Assembly: GCF_023555495.1 (NCBI RefSeq)
Contig: NZ_JALCZO010000007.1
Location: forward strand, 62,001 to 126,000
Source of the DNA: Polaribacter sp. Z022
Lineage (GTDB): Bacteria; Bacteroidota; Bacteroidia; Flavobacteriales; Flavobacteriaceae
Length of the DNA stretch: 64,000 bases
Direction: 5' to 3'
How positions within the stretch are numbered: the stretch's first letter is position 1; each line of letters begins with the position of its first letter. A program made the position numbers and the translations under genes. This document shows positions 43,758 through 53,529 of the stretch, piece after piece. The notes beneath the pieces are model-generated. The model worked only from the letters and a program-made list of their open reading frames with translations, ran no database searches and was not told the origin of the DNA.

Positions 43758-44072
43758 ATTGTTGGGTTTTATTTTGTATTTTGTGAAAGCCTAATTAAGC
43801 ATAGAATCTTATAAAATTACAAAATATTCTACAATAATTTTATAATTATACTACTCTATTTAGTAATATATAGTACATTTCTTTATACAAAATACTATTT
43901 TAGTATACAATTACTACAGTACCTTTGTTAAATTAGTTACTGTGTAGTTTGTTGTTTACTGCAAAAGAAATTACAACTTATTCTTAATGTTTTTAAATCT
44001 TTATAATTAAGCTTTATATATTTTAATTAAAACGTTAAATTAGCTAACTATTGCTAAAAAAGAAAATATTAA
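43758..44072. other. 315-bp divergent promoter region
   Basis: AT-rich spacer between the HU-like gene (minus) and the McrB-like gene (plus). TACCTTTG at 43920-43927 could be a -7 element for the plus strand, but it would leave a 140-nt leader. No repeat, RNA gene or small ORF is convincing. Confidence 0.4.
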
Positions 44073-45998
44073 ATGATACCAAATAATATTACTAAGATTC
44101 ATATTGAAAAAGCTATTAACGAAATTGAAGAAAACGGCATTACTAAAGGTAGAAACTCATCTACTTATGATGTAATTTTTAATGGTAAAAGATATCCTCC
44201 AAAACTCATTATTTCTTTGGCTAACAAATATGCAAATGGAATAGAATTAGATTCTCATTTATTTGCTGGAGGTGAAGACACTCATGCTTTTAGATTACTT
44301 AAAAAAGAAGGTTTTAAAATTATCAAGAAAACTGACATAATTGATAAAAAATTCCAATCAAGACCAAATATAACAGAATTTATTAAAGTTTCAAATGAGC
44401 AAGAAACAGGAAAAGGTACTAAAAGTACAGCAACTCAATACAAAAGAAATAATAAAGGAAAATTAGATGATTTAAAAATAGAAATATCCTTCGGAGTTGG
44501 ACGAGCTTCATCCATACCCTGGATAGCATTTACAAGTTTTAACCAAACAGTGAAAGACGGAATATATCCTGTATTTCTTTATTACAAAGAGCATAAAACT
44601 CTGATTTTGGCTTATGGAATAAGTGAAACAAATGAGCCACAACACAGTTGGTCTCACACAAATTCAAAAAAAACAATTAAAGAATATTTCAAAACAAAGC
44701 TTTCAATAAGTAATATCAAATATGGCACATCTTTTGTTTATAAAACTTACGATATAGAATCTTTACCATCAGAAGAAGTATTAAATAAAGAATTAAAAAA
44801 ACTAATTAATGAATATATTGTATTATTTTCTGATAAAACAGACAAAGGATTAATTACCAAAGAAATTAAACAAAAAGATTTCAACTTATCAAGCTTTATA
44901 AATACATATAACGAATCAGGTTTAAACTACTCCTCAGAATTAATCACAAGATACATTTCTTCTCTAGTTACTAAACCATTTGTCTTATTAAGTGGTTTAT
45001 CTGGTTCTGGTAAAACAAAATTATCACAAGCTTTTGCACAATGGATTGCAGAAGATAAAAACCAATACTGTATTATTCCTGTTGGTGCAGATTGGACAAA
45101 CAGAGAACCTTTGTTAGGTTATGTCAACGCTTTAGATAATACAGAATACATTTTACCAGAAAACGGCGCTTTAAAACTACTAATTGAGGCAAACAAAGAA
45201 GAAAATAAAAACAAACCTTATTTTTTAATTTTAGACGAAATGAACCTAAGTCATGTAGAACGTTATTTTGCAGACTTTTTAAGTGTTATGGAGTCTAAAG
45301 ACATTATTAAGTTGCATAGTTCTACAAATAACAAAGGCATTGTTCCTCCAAATATAAATTGGCCAAAAAACCTATTTATTATTGGAACCGTAAACATAGA
45401 CGAAACAACATATATGTTTAGTCCTAAAGTGTTAGATAGAGCTAATGTTATAGAATTTAGAGTTAATAAAGAGGATATTTCTAATTTTTTAGAAGCACCA
45501 AAAGAGATTGATTTTACAAATCTTGATACCAAAGGCGCTTCAATGGGAGAACATTTTGTTTCTATAGCAGCTAACAAAACATTCCCAGAAATTGATACTA
45601 AAGTATTAAACGAAAAACTAGTTTTGTTTTTTGAAGAATTGAAAAAAACAGGAGCCGAATTTGGATATCGTACAGCAACAGAAATACATAGACTTTACAA
45701 CCAGTTAACTACTTTAGATAATAACATGCCAGAAAACACCAAAATAGATATTGCTATTATGCAAAAACTATTACCAAAGTTGCATGGTTCTAGACGTAAA
45801 TTATGTCCTGTTTTAGAAACGTTAGCTTCTCTTTGTGTCTCAACAGGTGTTAATGCAAGCAAAACATTTTTAAACAATAGAGAAACAATTGTTTACAATA
45901 ACAATGATAATATTTTATATCCTTTATCATTAGAAAAAATCACAAGAATGTACAAAGGTGCAATCGATAATGGTTTTGCTAGTTATGCTGAAGCTTAA
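44073..45998 (+). CDS. McrB-like AAA+ NTPase with head domain and DUF3578
   Basis: A 641-residue putative restriction motor. Residues 1-85 resemble the N-terminal head domain of ScoMcrA-type enzymes (STYDVIFNGKRYPPKLIISL). Residues about 100-255 match the McrB N-terminal DUF3578 domain, which recognises modified DNA in relatives (IEISFGVGRASSIPWIAF). The AAA domain has Walker A GLSGSGKT at 308-315, Walker B FLILDEMNLSHVERYF at 384-399, the McrB-type GTVNIDET at 438-445 and the DRA arginine near 455. It precedes its nuclease partner by 3 bp. Together they look like a type IV restriction system; modification specificity is unknown. Confidence 0.87.
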   Translation: MIPNNITKIHIEKAINEIEENGITKGRNSSTYDVIFNGKRYPPKLIISLANKYANGIELDSHLFAGGEDTHAFRLLKKEGFKIIKKTDIIDKKFQSRPNITEFIKVSNEQETGKGTKSTATQYKRNNKGKLDDLKIEISFGVGRASSIPWIAFTSFNQTVKDGIYPVFLYYKEHKTLILAYGISETNEPQHSWSHTNSKKTIKEYFKTKLSISNIKYGTSFVYKTYDIESLPSEEVLNKELKKLINEYIVLFSDKTDKGLITKEIKQKDFNLSSFINTYNESGLNYSSELITRYISSLVTKPFVLLSGLSGSGKTKLSQAFAQWIAEDKNQYCIIPVGADWTNREPLLGYVNALDNTEYILPENGALKLLIEANKEENKNKPYFLILDEMNLSHVERYFADFLSVMESKDIIKLHSSTNNKGIVPPNINWPKNLFIIGTVNIDETTYMFSPKVLDRANVIEFRVNKEDISNFLEAPKEIDFTNLDTKGASMGEHFVSIAANKTFPEIDTKVLNEKLVLFFEELKKTGAEFGYRTATEIHRLYNQLTTLDNNMPENTKIDIAIMQKLLPKLHGSRRKLCPVLETLASLCVSTGVNASKTFLNNRETIVYNNNDNILYPLSLEKITRMYKGAIDNGFASYAEA

Positions 45999-46001
45999 AA
46001 T

Positions 46002-48320
46002 ATGGAGAAAGTACAATCCATAAAAATTGATTTAGCTCATATTGAAAATGGTTTAAACCTATATATAGACACAAAACAAAAAGGTGATATAGAAATTGAT
46101 ACCATTAATTTTTATGAGCATGAACCAAGCTACCAATTAAAGGAAGGTTGTTATTATGATTTTGAATTTTCAGATAATATAAATCCTGCAAAATATCGTC
46201 TAATTTGTAGTGACCAAACTAATATTGTACAAAGCAGAAAAAGAAAAGAACATATAGGTATTATAGCTCCTAATATTTTTGTTGGTACTTTAACATTACA
46301 AATTTATAGCATTGAAAATCCAAACAAAAAATGGAATTTAAAATTAGAAGTACAATCTAAAAAAACTTCTTATAGACAAGATTATCAGTACATGCTAAAT
46401 GATATAACATCAAAATGTACAGACTTAATAATTCAAGCAAACTCACCTGTTAGTCATTCTTTTGAAACTGATTTTAACACAGATAACAAAACTCTATATC
46501 AACGTTTCTCATTTGTAAGTTCAATAATCAATTCTGAAGATTTTGAAGATGCTATCCAACGTATTGTAACTAGTCCAACAACAAATTGGACAGAAGAATC
46601 AGAACTAACAGATGTAAGAAAAATAAAGCGATTTAAAAACTCAGAACTAAGGTCATTAGTAAATTCTGATAACAGACTAAAATTAAAAGATTCACATCCT
46701 TTATTTGACAAAGGAATACAATCTATTGCAACAAAAATAGAATCATACAGAAAATTAGAGAGTGTTGACACTTCTGAAAACCGTTTTATAAAACATGCTT
46801 TAGAAACGTTTTTAAAATTTTGTATGGATATTGCAAATCATCCAAATGCAGGAATTAGACTTAAAGAAGAAGCAGAAATTGTTTCAGAAAAGTTAGAAAC
46901 TCATCTTCAACATGACTTATTTAAAAAAGTTTCGAGACCAATCACTTTAAAACTTAACAGTCCAACGCTTCAAAAAAAAGAAGGTTACAGAGAAATATTA
47001 AAAGTTTGGTTAAAATTTGATTTGGCAGCTCAACTAGTTTGGAATGGCGGAAACGAAGTGTATAGTGGTGGAAAAAAAGATATAGCTACCTTATATGAGT
47101 ATTGGTTATTCTTTAAATTACTAGATGTCTTAAGAGACGTTTTTGATATTAAACCGAAAGAATTAGAGAAGCTAATTGTTCCATCAAATGATAATTTAAG
47201 TTTGCAGCTTAAGCAAGGAAAAGTAACAGCATTAAAAGGAACTTATACAAAAGCTAATAGAGATTTAAATATTAAGTTTAACTACAATAGAAGTTTTACA
47301 GGTGGAAACCAAGATATAACAAAAGCTGGAAGTTGGACCACCACTTTAAGACCTGATTACACTTTATCTATATGGCCAAAAAGAATAAAAGAAACAGAAG
47401 CTGAGGAATCAGAACAAATTGTTCATATCCATTTTGATGCTAAATATAAAGTTGCAAATATCAATCAAATATTAGGTGAAAATAAAAACGAAGAAGATTT
47501 ATCTTTTGAAAAAAAAGATAACTTAAAAGGAATTTATAAAAATGCAGATTTATTAAAAATGCATGCGTATAAAGATGCAATTAGAAGAACAAGTGGAGCA
47601 TATGTTTTATATCCTGGGGAAACAAATAAACCACTTCGTGGTTTTCATGAAATACTTCCTGGATTAGGTGCATTTTCTATTAAACCATCTGAAAATGAAA
47701 ACGAAACTATGTATTTAGAAAATTTTCTAAAAGACGTTTTAAAACACTTTTTAAATACAGCTTCTCAACGAGAAAATATTGCTCATAAAACTTATATCAT
47801 TCATAAAAATGATTCTCCTAATAAAATTTCTGAACCGATTCCTGAATATTTAGATGGTAAAAAAATTATACCAGATGATACTTTTATTTTAGTAGGTTTT
47901 TCTAAAAATAACAAGAGATTAAAATGGTATAAAGAAAACGGTATTTATAATTTTAGAATGGATGATGATAAAGGCTCTCTACTTTTTACTAATGAGGTTG
48001 TAAATGCAAAATATTTATTACTTCGTGAAAGTGGAAACTCTAAGGCCTCTCAAATATTTAAATTAAAACCAGGAATAAGAGTATTTTCAAAAGAAAAATT
48101 AGAATTAATGGGTCTGTCAGAATTAACAAAAGATAATTATCTTATTTGTGAATTTGAAATAGATGAAAAAAACACCAAAGAATTTAATGATTCTATTTGG
48201 GATTTCAAAAAGTTAGAAGAATATCAAAAAATTGTTAAAGGTAAAAACCCACGAATAGCTGCAGGTATTCCATTTACCACAACACTTACTAAACTAATGA
48301 ATGTAAAAATATTTTCTTAA
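46002..48320 (+). CDS. McrC-like DUF2357 nuclease
   Basis: A 772-residue partner of the McrB-like NTPase. The N-terminal 290 residues are the DUF2357 region. The PD-(D/E)XK nuclease lies at about 355-540: KKDIATLYEYWLFFKLL, then LRPDYTLSIWP with D452, and the catalytic IHFDAKYK with D479, A480 and K481. MHAYKDAI near 520 is a further family motif. The C-terminal 230 residues are unassigned and may contact the NTPase ring. The distribution of motifs fits DNA cleavage with the nuclease intact. It is longer than E. coli McrC (about 350 residues). Confidence 0.87.
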   Translation: MEKVQSIKIDLAHIENGLNLYIDTKQKGDIEIDTINFYEHEPSYQLKEGCYYDFEFSDNINPAKYRLICSDQTNIVQSRKRKEHIGIIAPNIFVGTLTLQIYSIENPNKKWNLKLEVQSKKTSYRQDYQYMLNDITSKCTDLIIQANSPVSHSFETDFNTDNKTLYQRFSFVSSIINSEDFEDAIQRIVTSPTTNWTEESELTDVRKIKRFKNSELRSLVNSDNRLKLKDSHPLFDKGIQSIATKIESYRKLESVDTSENRFIKHALETFLKFCMDIANHPNAGIRLKEEAEIVSEKLETHLQHDLFKKVSRPITLKLNSPTLQKKEGYREILKVWLKFDLAAQLVWNGGNEVYSGGKKDIATLYEYWLFFKLLDVLRDVFDIKPKELEKLIVPSNDNLSLQLKQGKVTALKGTYTKANRDLNIKFNYNRSFTGGNQDITKAGSWTTTLRPDYTLSIWPKRIKETEAEESEQIVHIHFDAKYKVANINQILGENKNEEDLSFEKKDNLKGIYKNADLLKMHAYKDAIRRTSGAYVLYPGETNKPLRGFHEILPGLGAFSIKPSENENETMYLENFLKDVLKHFLNTASQRENIAHKTYIIHKNDSPNKISEPIPEYLDGKKIIPDDTFILVGFSKNNKRLKWYKENGIYNFRMDDDKGSLLFTNEVVNAKYLLLRESGNSKASQIFKLKPGIRVFSKEKLELMGLSELTKDNYLICEFEIDEKNTKEFNDSIWDFKKLEEYQKIVKGKNPRIAAGIPFTTTLTKLMNVKIFS

Positions 48321-48342
48321 AATTCTTATTTAAAACATACAT

Positions 48343-49209
48343 ATGCAAACCACAAAACTAACTTCTAAAAGTATTTTACCCCTTACCTGCTCTCGTTCTG
48401 GAAGTTGTTGTTTTGGTAAAGCAGTAATGTTAAATCCTTGGGAATTATTACAATTTAGTATAGAGAAAAAAGTAACTCAAAAAGAGTTTAGAGATGCCTA
48501 TACAGATTTTGGAGGCATTCGTTTAACGTTTAATGGAAAAGAAGACAAAAAAGGACAGCAAGCTTGCAGTCAGTATATAGAAAACAAAGGTTGTAGTGTG
48601 CATTTAGGTAGACCCTTGGCTTGCAGATTGTATCCTTTAGGTCGTCAAATACAATTTGACAAAGCACAATATATGCATGAAGGCAATCAGTTTCCGTGTT
48701 TAACAGATTGTGCAGAAGTTTTAGATTTACCAAATTTAACTGTTGGCCAATATTTAAAAGGTCAGGGTGCTGCACCTTATGAAAATGCACAAGATGCCTA
48801 TTTACAAGTTATGCAAAATATTGCAGACATTGGTTTTGAATTACTTTTAGAAACGGATTTGGCAACTTCTATAGATATTAAAACCTTAAAAGTATGGAAA
48901 GAAGTTGGAGAGGCTACTCCAGAAGTAGTTGCTGATATCATTGGAAAAGATTGGATGGATGCTTTAATGCTTCCTACAATAACCAAAGATTTTAAAAACC
49001 CAATAGCTTTTGCACAACAACACAATGATTTGCTATTGCAAAAAGCACAAAATCAATTTGGTAATCTGCAAACTCTACAAGATTTACACAAAGCTTCTGT
49101 TTTAATGATTGCCATTGCCCTCCATTTGGCAAAAGGCTTGGGTGCAAACCCTAAAGAATTAACAGAACTTTGGGTAGAAACTGCTAAAAAACACGGAGCA
49201 AAAGAATAA
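48343..49209 (+). CDS. YkgJ-family cysteine-cluster protein
   Basis: A 288-residue cytoplasmic protein with the YkgJ arrangement of cysteines: CSRSGSCCFGK at about 17-27, CSQYIENKGCSVH and LACRLYPLGRQ near 75-105, and PCLTDC at 127-132. These probably bind an iron-sulphur cluster or zinc. Function is unknown. It is 22 bp downstream of the nuclease gene and may be co-transcribed with it, but YkgJ proteins are common and a defence role is not implied. Confidence 0.85.
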   Translation: MQTTKLTSKSILPLTCSRSGSCCFGKAVMLNPWELLQFSIEKKVTQKEFRDAYTDFGGIRLTFNGKEDKKGQQACSQYIENKGCSVHLGRPLACRLYPLGRQIQFDKAQYMHEGNQFPCLTDCAEVLDLPNLTVGQYLKGQGAAPYENAQDAYLQVMQNIADIGFELLLETDLATSIDIKTLKVWKEVGEATPEVVADIIGKDWMDALMLPTITKDFKNPIAFAQQHNDLLLQKAQNQFGNLQTLQDLHKASVLMIAIALHLAKGLGANPKELTELWVETAKKHGAKE

Positions 49210-49284
49210 ATTTATCAAGCGTATTTACACTTATAAATTTGAGTAAATTTACACTCAATTTCTTTGCGAATAACACCTTTTATA

Positions 49285-50418
49285 ATGTTCAAAAAAATAG
49301 CAAAAAAAATAATGATTACATTACTTTCTATAATTGGTCTTTTAATAATTACCTACCTATTCTTTACTTCTTTTTATCCTTCTTTTGGTGGAGATATAAC
49401 CAAAGAACAACAATTGATTTACAATAAATCTAAGCAATTTAAAGATGGGAAATTTAAGAACACAAATCCGGTTCCTAAAGAACTGAGCTTTTCTGAAACC
49501 ATGAAACTTGCGTACACTTTTTTTACTACAAAAGTGCCAAATGGTAGACCCAAAGAAAATTTAAAACCAACCCAATTAGATTCTACAAAAGTGGCTGATT
49601 ATAAAGGAAAAACTAGAATGATTTGGTTTGGGCATTCATCATTCTTATTACAAATTGATGGTAAAAACATTCTTTTAGACCCTATGTTTGGTAAAGTTTC
49701 TGCTCCTCACCCACTATTGGGCGCAAATCGTTTTAACGAAGATTTTCCTTTGGCTATTGAAAAACTTCCTCAAATAGATGCTGTTATTTATTCTCATGAT
49801 CATTATGATCATTTAGATTATAATTCTGTTTTAAAAATTAAAGACAAAACAAAACATTTTTATGTGCCTTTAGGTGTGGGCACACATTTAAAATCTTGGG
49901 GAGTAACCTCTACAAATATCACAGAATTAGATTGGTGGCAAGAAACACAGTTAGATTCGTTAAAATTGGTTTGTACACCTGCACAACATTTTTCTGGCAG
50001 AAAATTAAATAACAATCAAAGTACCTTATGGAGTTCTTGGGTAATTAAATCTAAAACCGAGACTATTTATTTTAGTGGAGATAGTGGCTATGCATCACAC
50101 TTTAAAGAAATAGGAAAACAATATGGTCCTTTTGATTTGGCTTTATTAGAATGTGGACAGTATAATGAAAAATGGTCTGACATACATATGATGCCAGAAG
50201 AAACTGCTCAAGCGGGTGTAGATTTAAGTGCTTCTAAAATAATGCCTATTCATTGGGCAGGTTTTAAATTGGCTTTGCATGATTGGAAAGACCCTATAAA
50301 ACGTGTAAAAATAAAAGCGGAAGAATTAAATATAAATATAATTACGCCAAAAATTGGAGATGAAATTTTGGTAAAAGAAAATAATACAAACTATACCAAT
50401 TGGTGGCAAAATCTTTAA
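49285..50418 (+). CDS. MBL-fold metal-dependent hydrolase (UlaG/NAPE-PLD-like)
   Basis: A 377-residue membrane-anchored protein. A helix at about 8-28 (ITLLSIIGLLIITYLFF) leads to the metallo-beta-lactamase domain. Metal-binding motif HxHxDH appears as YSHDHYDHLDY, with further ligands in TPAQHFSGR, FSGDSGYASH and MPIHWAGF. WFGHSSFLLQIDGKNILLDP identifies the UlaG/NAPE-PLD branch, which act on phosphodiesters or lactones; substrate unknown. I use ATG 49285 rather than the upstream TTG at 49264, as homologues begin just before the helix. Confidence 0.88.
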   Translation: MFKKIAKKIMITLLSIIGLLIITYLFFTSFYPSFGGDITKEQQLIYNKSKQFKDGKFKNTNPVPKELSFSETMKLAYTFFTTKVPNGRPKENLKPTQLDSTKVADYKGKTRMIWFGHSSFLLQIDGKNILLDPMFGKVSAPHPLLGANRFNEDFPLAIEKLPQIDAVIYSHDHYDHLDYNSVLKIKDKTKHFYVPLGVGTHLKSWGVTSTNITELDWWQETQLDSLKLVCTPAQHFSGRKLNNNQSTLWSSWVIKSKTETIYFSGDSGYASHFKEIGKQYGPFDLALLECGQYNEKWSDIHMMPEETAQAGVDLSASKIMPIHWAGFKLALHDWKDPIKRVKIKAEELNINIITPKIGDEILVKENNTNYTNWWQNL

Positions 50419-50457
50419 TAGGCTTACTTTAAAGAGAAACTTATAGCACTTAAGTAA

Positions 50458-50835
50458 TTATTTTTGAGCAGGAAATTCTGGTAATTTATTTGTAAAACTT
50501 GGTGCAGTATCTCTACAAGAAACACTTTTCTTTTTAGAAATCATAACCAATAAATCATAACTTAAAGTAAATAAAGTACCTGCTCTAAAGGTAGTTAGTA
50601 ACAATTTTTCTAGTTCTAACTTTGTTTCTTCTAAAGAAAATTGTTTAAAAGTATTGGTTTCTGCAAATCTATATTTAAATTCAAATACTTGTTTTGCATC
50701 TTTTAAAACGGTTCGTACATAAACATTTAACAACCCTTCATTTTTTCTTAAAGGTTTGCTTAAAGTAAGTTTTACAAACTCATCTTGTGCTACACTTTCT
50801 TGTAATGCTTCAAAAAACTCATTAAAATCACTCAT
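50458..50835 (-). CDS. N-terminal domain of a methyltransferase-type protein, probably truncated
   Basis: A 125-residue product (MSDFNEFFEALQESVAQDEF...). From memory it matches the N-terminal domain of a Bacteroidota protein of about 390 residues in which this alpha/beta part precedes a SAM-dependent methyltransferase; the segment PSFTNKLPE lies where the join would be, and the chain stops six residues later with no methyltransferase domain in any frame before 50419. It may be a remnant or a free-standing domain. I use ATG 50835, because TATATTTG (50847-50840) is the likely promoter and longer starts fall inside or above it. Confidence 0.6.
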   Translation of the reverse strand: MSDFNEFFEALQESVAQDEFVKLTLSKPLRKNEGLLNVYVRTVLKDAKQVFEFKYRFAETNTFKQFSLEETKLELEKLLLTTFRAGTLFTLSYDLLVMISKKKSVSCRDTAPSFTNKLPEFPAQK

Positions 50836-50839
50836 TACA

Positions 50840-50847
50840 CAAATATA
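50840..50847 (-). promoter_or_regulatory. -7 promoter element of the truncated gene
   Basis: On the minus strand TATATTTG (TAnnTTTG) ends 4 bp before the ATG, implying a near-leaderless transcript. Confidence 0.5.
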
Positions 50848-50941
50848 AAAAAGCTTTCGTTTATAACCTGTTCTTTGATATTTATATTGGTATAATTTTT
50901 GCAATTTCAATAAATAAAAAAACTGTAAAAAGCTAAATTAT

Positions 50942-51352
50942 ATGAAAGGGAAATTATTGATTTTAAGTTGTTTTTTATTACTCATAACTTTTGATTCTTG
51001 TTTTGATGATGAAATGGAGTATGAAGATGATTATGAATCACCAAATTGTGTTAGTCTTTATAAAGTTTCTAAAGACAACAAATTTATAATTTGGAACGCG
51101 AAAGAGATAGATTTTGAAATTATAAATGAATGTGAAAGTAGTTATTATATTTATGATTATTATGTTTCTGGAGATATTAAGAATATTAAAATTGAAGGGT
51201 TTGATACAAACAAAATTATAAATTCTGATAATTTACCTTTCAAAGTAATAGTTTCACCCATATCTGTTGGAAATAAAGCCATTAATATTTTTATTAATAC
51301 TAGCATTGGTACAATGTTTATTACTATGTATGTTGATGTAGTTTATCAATAA
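50942..51352 (+). CDS. Small uncharacterised lipoprotein
   Basis: A 136-residue protein with a signal peptide and lipobox (LLITFDSC, Cys20), followed by an acidic stretch (FDDEMEYEDDYE) and a compact beta-rich domain (about 50-136) ending MFITMYVDVVYQ. It contains two further Cys residues. I do not recognise a family. Outer-membrane or periplasmic placement is inferred from the lipobox. It is a single gene, with a terminator 13 bp after its stop. Confidence 0.75.
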   Translation: MKGKLLILSCFLLLITFDSCFDDEMEYEDDYESPNCVSLYKVSKDNKFIIWNAKEIDFEIINECESSYYIYDYYVSGDIKNIKIEGFDTNKIINSDNLPFKVIVSPISVGNKAINIFINTSIGTMFITMYVDVVYQ

Positions 51353-51365
51353 AAAATATGTGTAT

Positions 51366-51396
51366 AAAAAAAGCTCAAGTTAAAACTTGAGCTTTT
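51366..51396. terminator. Bidirectional terminator between the lipoprotein and typA
   Basis: Stem AAAAAAAGCTCAAGT with ACTTGAGCTTTT over a 4-nt loop. Both flanking genes converge here. Confidence 0.85.
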
Positions 51397-51435
51397 CAAT
51401 TTATGTTGATATTTCTACTAAGTAGAAATGAAAAA

Positions 51436-53208
51436 TTATGGTCTGAAAGAAATTTTACGCATACGTAAACTTACAGGAGTAACCTCTAAATATTCATCTA
51501 CTTTAATATATTCCATACATTCTTCTAAAGAAAAATCGATTTTTGGTGCAATTTTAACGCTTTCATCTGTACCAGAAGAACGAACGTTCGATAATTTTTT
51601 ACCTTTAATTAAGTTTACACCCATATCTGTATCCTTACTGTTTTCTCCCACAACTTGACCAATATAAATCTCATCATTAGGATCAATAAAGAAACGACCT
51701 CTATCTTGTAATCTATCAATTGCATATGCAGTTGCTTTACCAGCAGCAGAAGAAACAATTGCTCCTTTAATATCTTCAGAGAATTCTCCTTTATAAGGTC
51801 CGTATTCAGAAAAACGGTGGTTAATAATTGCTGTTCCAGCAGTTGCTGTTAAAATTTTATTACGTAAACCTATTAATCCTCTAGAAGGAATTGTAAATTC
51901 TAAGTGTTGTAAATCTCCTTTAGGCTCCATTACTAATAAATCTCCTTTACGTAAAGAAACTAAGTTAATAGCTTTAGAAGCTACATCTTCTGGAACATCA
52001 ATAGATAGAGTTTCATAAGGCTCACATTTAACACCATCAATTTCTTTGATAATTACTTGTGGTCTACCTACTTGTAACTCATACCCTTCTCTACGCATTG
52101 TTTCTATTAATACAGATAAGTGTAAAACTCCACGTCCAAAAACGTTAAATTTATCTTCACTATCTGTAGTATCTACACGTAAAGCTAAGTTTTTTTCCAT
52201 TTCTTTAAACAATCTGTCACGTAAATGACGAGATGTTACAAACTTACCTTCTTTACCAAAAAATGGAGAGTTGTTAATAGTAAACAACATACTCATTGTT
52301 GGCTTATCAATTTCTGTTCTTGGTAAGGCTTCTGGGTTGTCTAAAGCAGCAATTGTATCACCAATTTCAAAACCTTCTACACCAGTAATAGCACAAATAT
52401 CTCCACAAGGAACTTTATCTACTTGTACTTTACCCATTCCTTCAAAAACGTGTAATTCTTTAATTCTTACTTTTTTATTAGTACCATCTGCTTTACATAA
52501 CATGTAATCTTTACCAGCTTCTAAATCTCCTCTAAAAATACGTCCAATAGCAATTCTTCCAGTAAATGAAGAAAAGTCTAAAGAAGTAATTTGCATTTGA
52601 GCATCTCCTTCATTGTATTTTGTTTCTGGTATCGATTCTAAAACGGCATCTAATAATGGTACAATATTGTCAGTTTCATTTTTCCAATCAGTACTCATCC
52701 AGTTGTTCTTTGCAGAACCATAAACTGTAGTAAAATCTAATTGCTCTTCTGTAGCTTCTAAAGCAAACATTAAATCAAAAACTTTTTCGTGTACTAAATC
52801 TGGAGTACAGTTTTCTTTATCTACTTTGTTTACAACTACAATTGGTGTTAAACCTAATTCTAAAGCCTTACCTAATACAAAACGAGTTTGTGGCATTGGC
52901 CCTTCAAAAGCATCAACTAATAATAAAACACCATCAGCCATTTTTAATACACGCTCTACTTCTCCACCAAAATCGGCGTGACCAGGAGTATCAATTACGT
53001 TAATTTTAGTGTTTTTATAATTAACAGAAACGTTTTTAGAAAGAATTGTAATTCCTCTTTCTCTTTCTAAATCGTTATTATCTAATAATAAATCTGTACG
53101 TTCTTTACGATCGTCTAAGATTTTAGCTTGATCTATAATTTTATCTACCAATGTTGTTTTACCGTGGTCAACGTGGGCAATAATTGCGATGTTTCTTATT
53201 GATTGCAT
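51436..53208 (-). CDS. typA: Ribosome-associated GTPase TypA/BipA
   Basis: A 590-residue translational GTPase, slightly under the usual 600-610. G1 is HVDHGKTT (12-19), the effector loop has RERGITI, G3 is DTPGHADFGG (about 76-85) and G4 is VNKVD. Domain II and the EF-G-like domains III and V follow. The C-terminal domain specific to BipA (from about 480) is present. It binds 70S ribosomes and affects growth under stress and cold. It is a single gene, with an uncommon repeat-rich gap upstream. Confidence 0.96.
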   Translation of the reverse strand: MQSIRNIAIIAHVDHGKTTLVDKIIDQAKILDDRKERTDLLLDNNDLERERGITILSKNVSVNYKNTKINVIDTPGHADFGGEVERVLKMADGVLLLVDAFEGPMPQTRFVLGKALELGLTPIVVVNKVDKENCTPDLVHEKVFDLMFALEATEEQLDFTTVYGSAKNNWMSTDWKNETDNIVPLLDAVLESIPETKYNEGDAQMQITSLDFSSFTGRIAIGRIFRGDLEAGKDYMLCKADGTNKKVRIKELHVFEGMGKVQVDKVPCGDICAITGVEGFEIGDTIAALDNPEALPRTEIDKPTMSMLFTINNSPFFGKEGKFVTSRHLRDRLFKEMEKNLALRVDTTDSEDKFNVFGRGVLHLSVLIETMRREGYELQVGRPQVIIKEIDGVKCEPYETLSIDVPEDVASKAINLVSLRKGDLLVMEPKGDLQHLEFTIPSRGLIGLRNKILTATAGTAIINHRFSEYGPYKGEFSEDIKGAIVSSAAGKATAYAIDRLQDRGRFFIDPNDEIYIGQVVGENSKDTDMGVNLIKGKKLSNVRSSGTDESVKIAPKIDFSLEECMEYIKVDEYLEVTPVSLRMRKISFRP

Positions 53209-53331
53209 TTGTGGTTTCTTAAATTTCGTGCAAAAGTAGTTGTTTATATGTTATTTACACGATTTCAAGCTATTTATTTTTGATTTGATAAAGATTCATC
53301 AACTTTATGACCTATAATAAGTTAACCAAAT

Positions 53332-53415
53332 GTCAGTGCGAGTGATTTTAAGGCACTAAAAAAATTGAATTAAGAACTTGTTGAGATTCCTCATCGCAAG
53401 CTCGCTTAGAATGAC
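53332..53415. repeat. Interspersed repeat A in the typA-LETM1 gap
   Basis: GTCAGTGCGAGTGATTTTAA at the left and CTCGCTTAGAATGACA at the right can pair around the ends. First of three adjacent elements in a 444-bp gap. Confidence 0.65.
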
Positions 53416-53430
53416 ATAAGGGCTCCAAAT

Positions 53431-53514
53431 GTCATTTCGATAAAAGCGAAGAATGAGCGCTGAGAAATCTCATACTATTGTGTTTATTAGATTTCTTCAC
53501 AAGGTTGAAATGAT
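53431..53514. repeat. Interspersed repeat B in the typA-LETM1 gap
   Basis: GTCATTTCGATAAAAGCGAA opens the element, GAGAAATCTC and GATTTCTTCACAAGGTTG follow, and TTGAAATGATAAC closes it. Related to the partial copy at 37341. Confidence 0.65.
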
Positions 53515-53529
53515 AACAGTACTCTCAAT

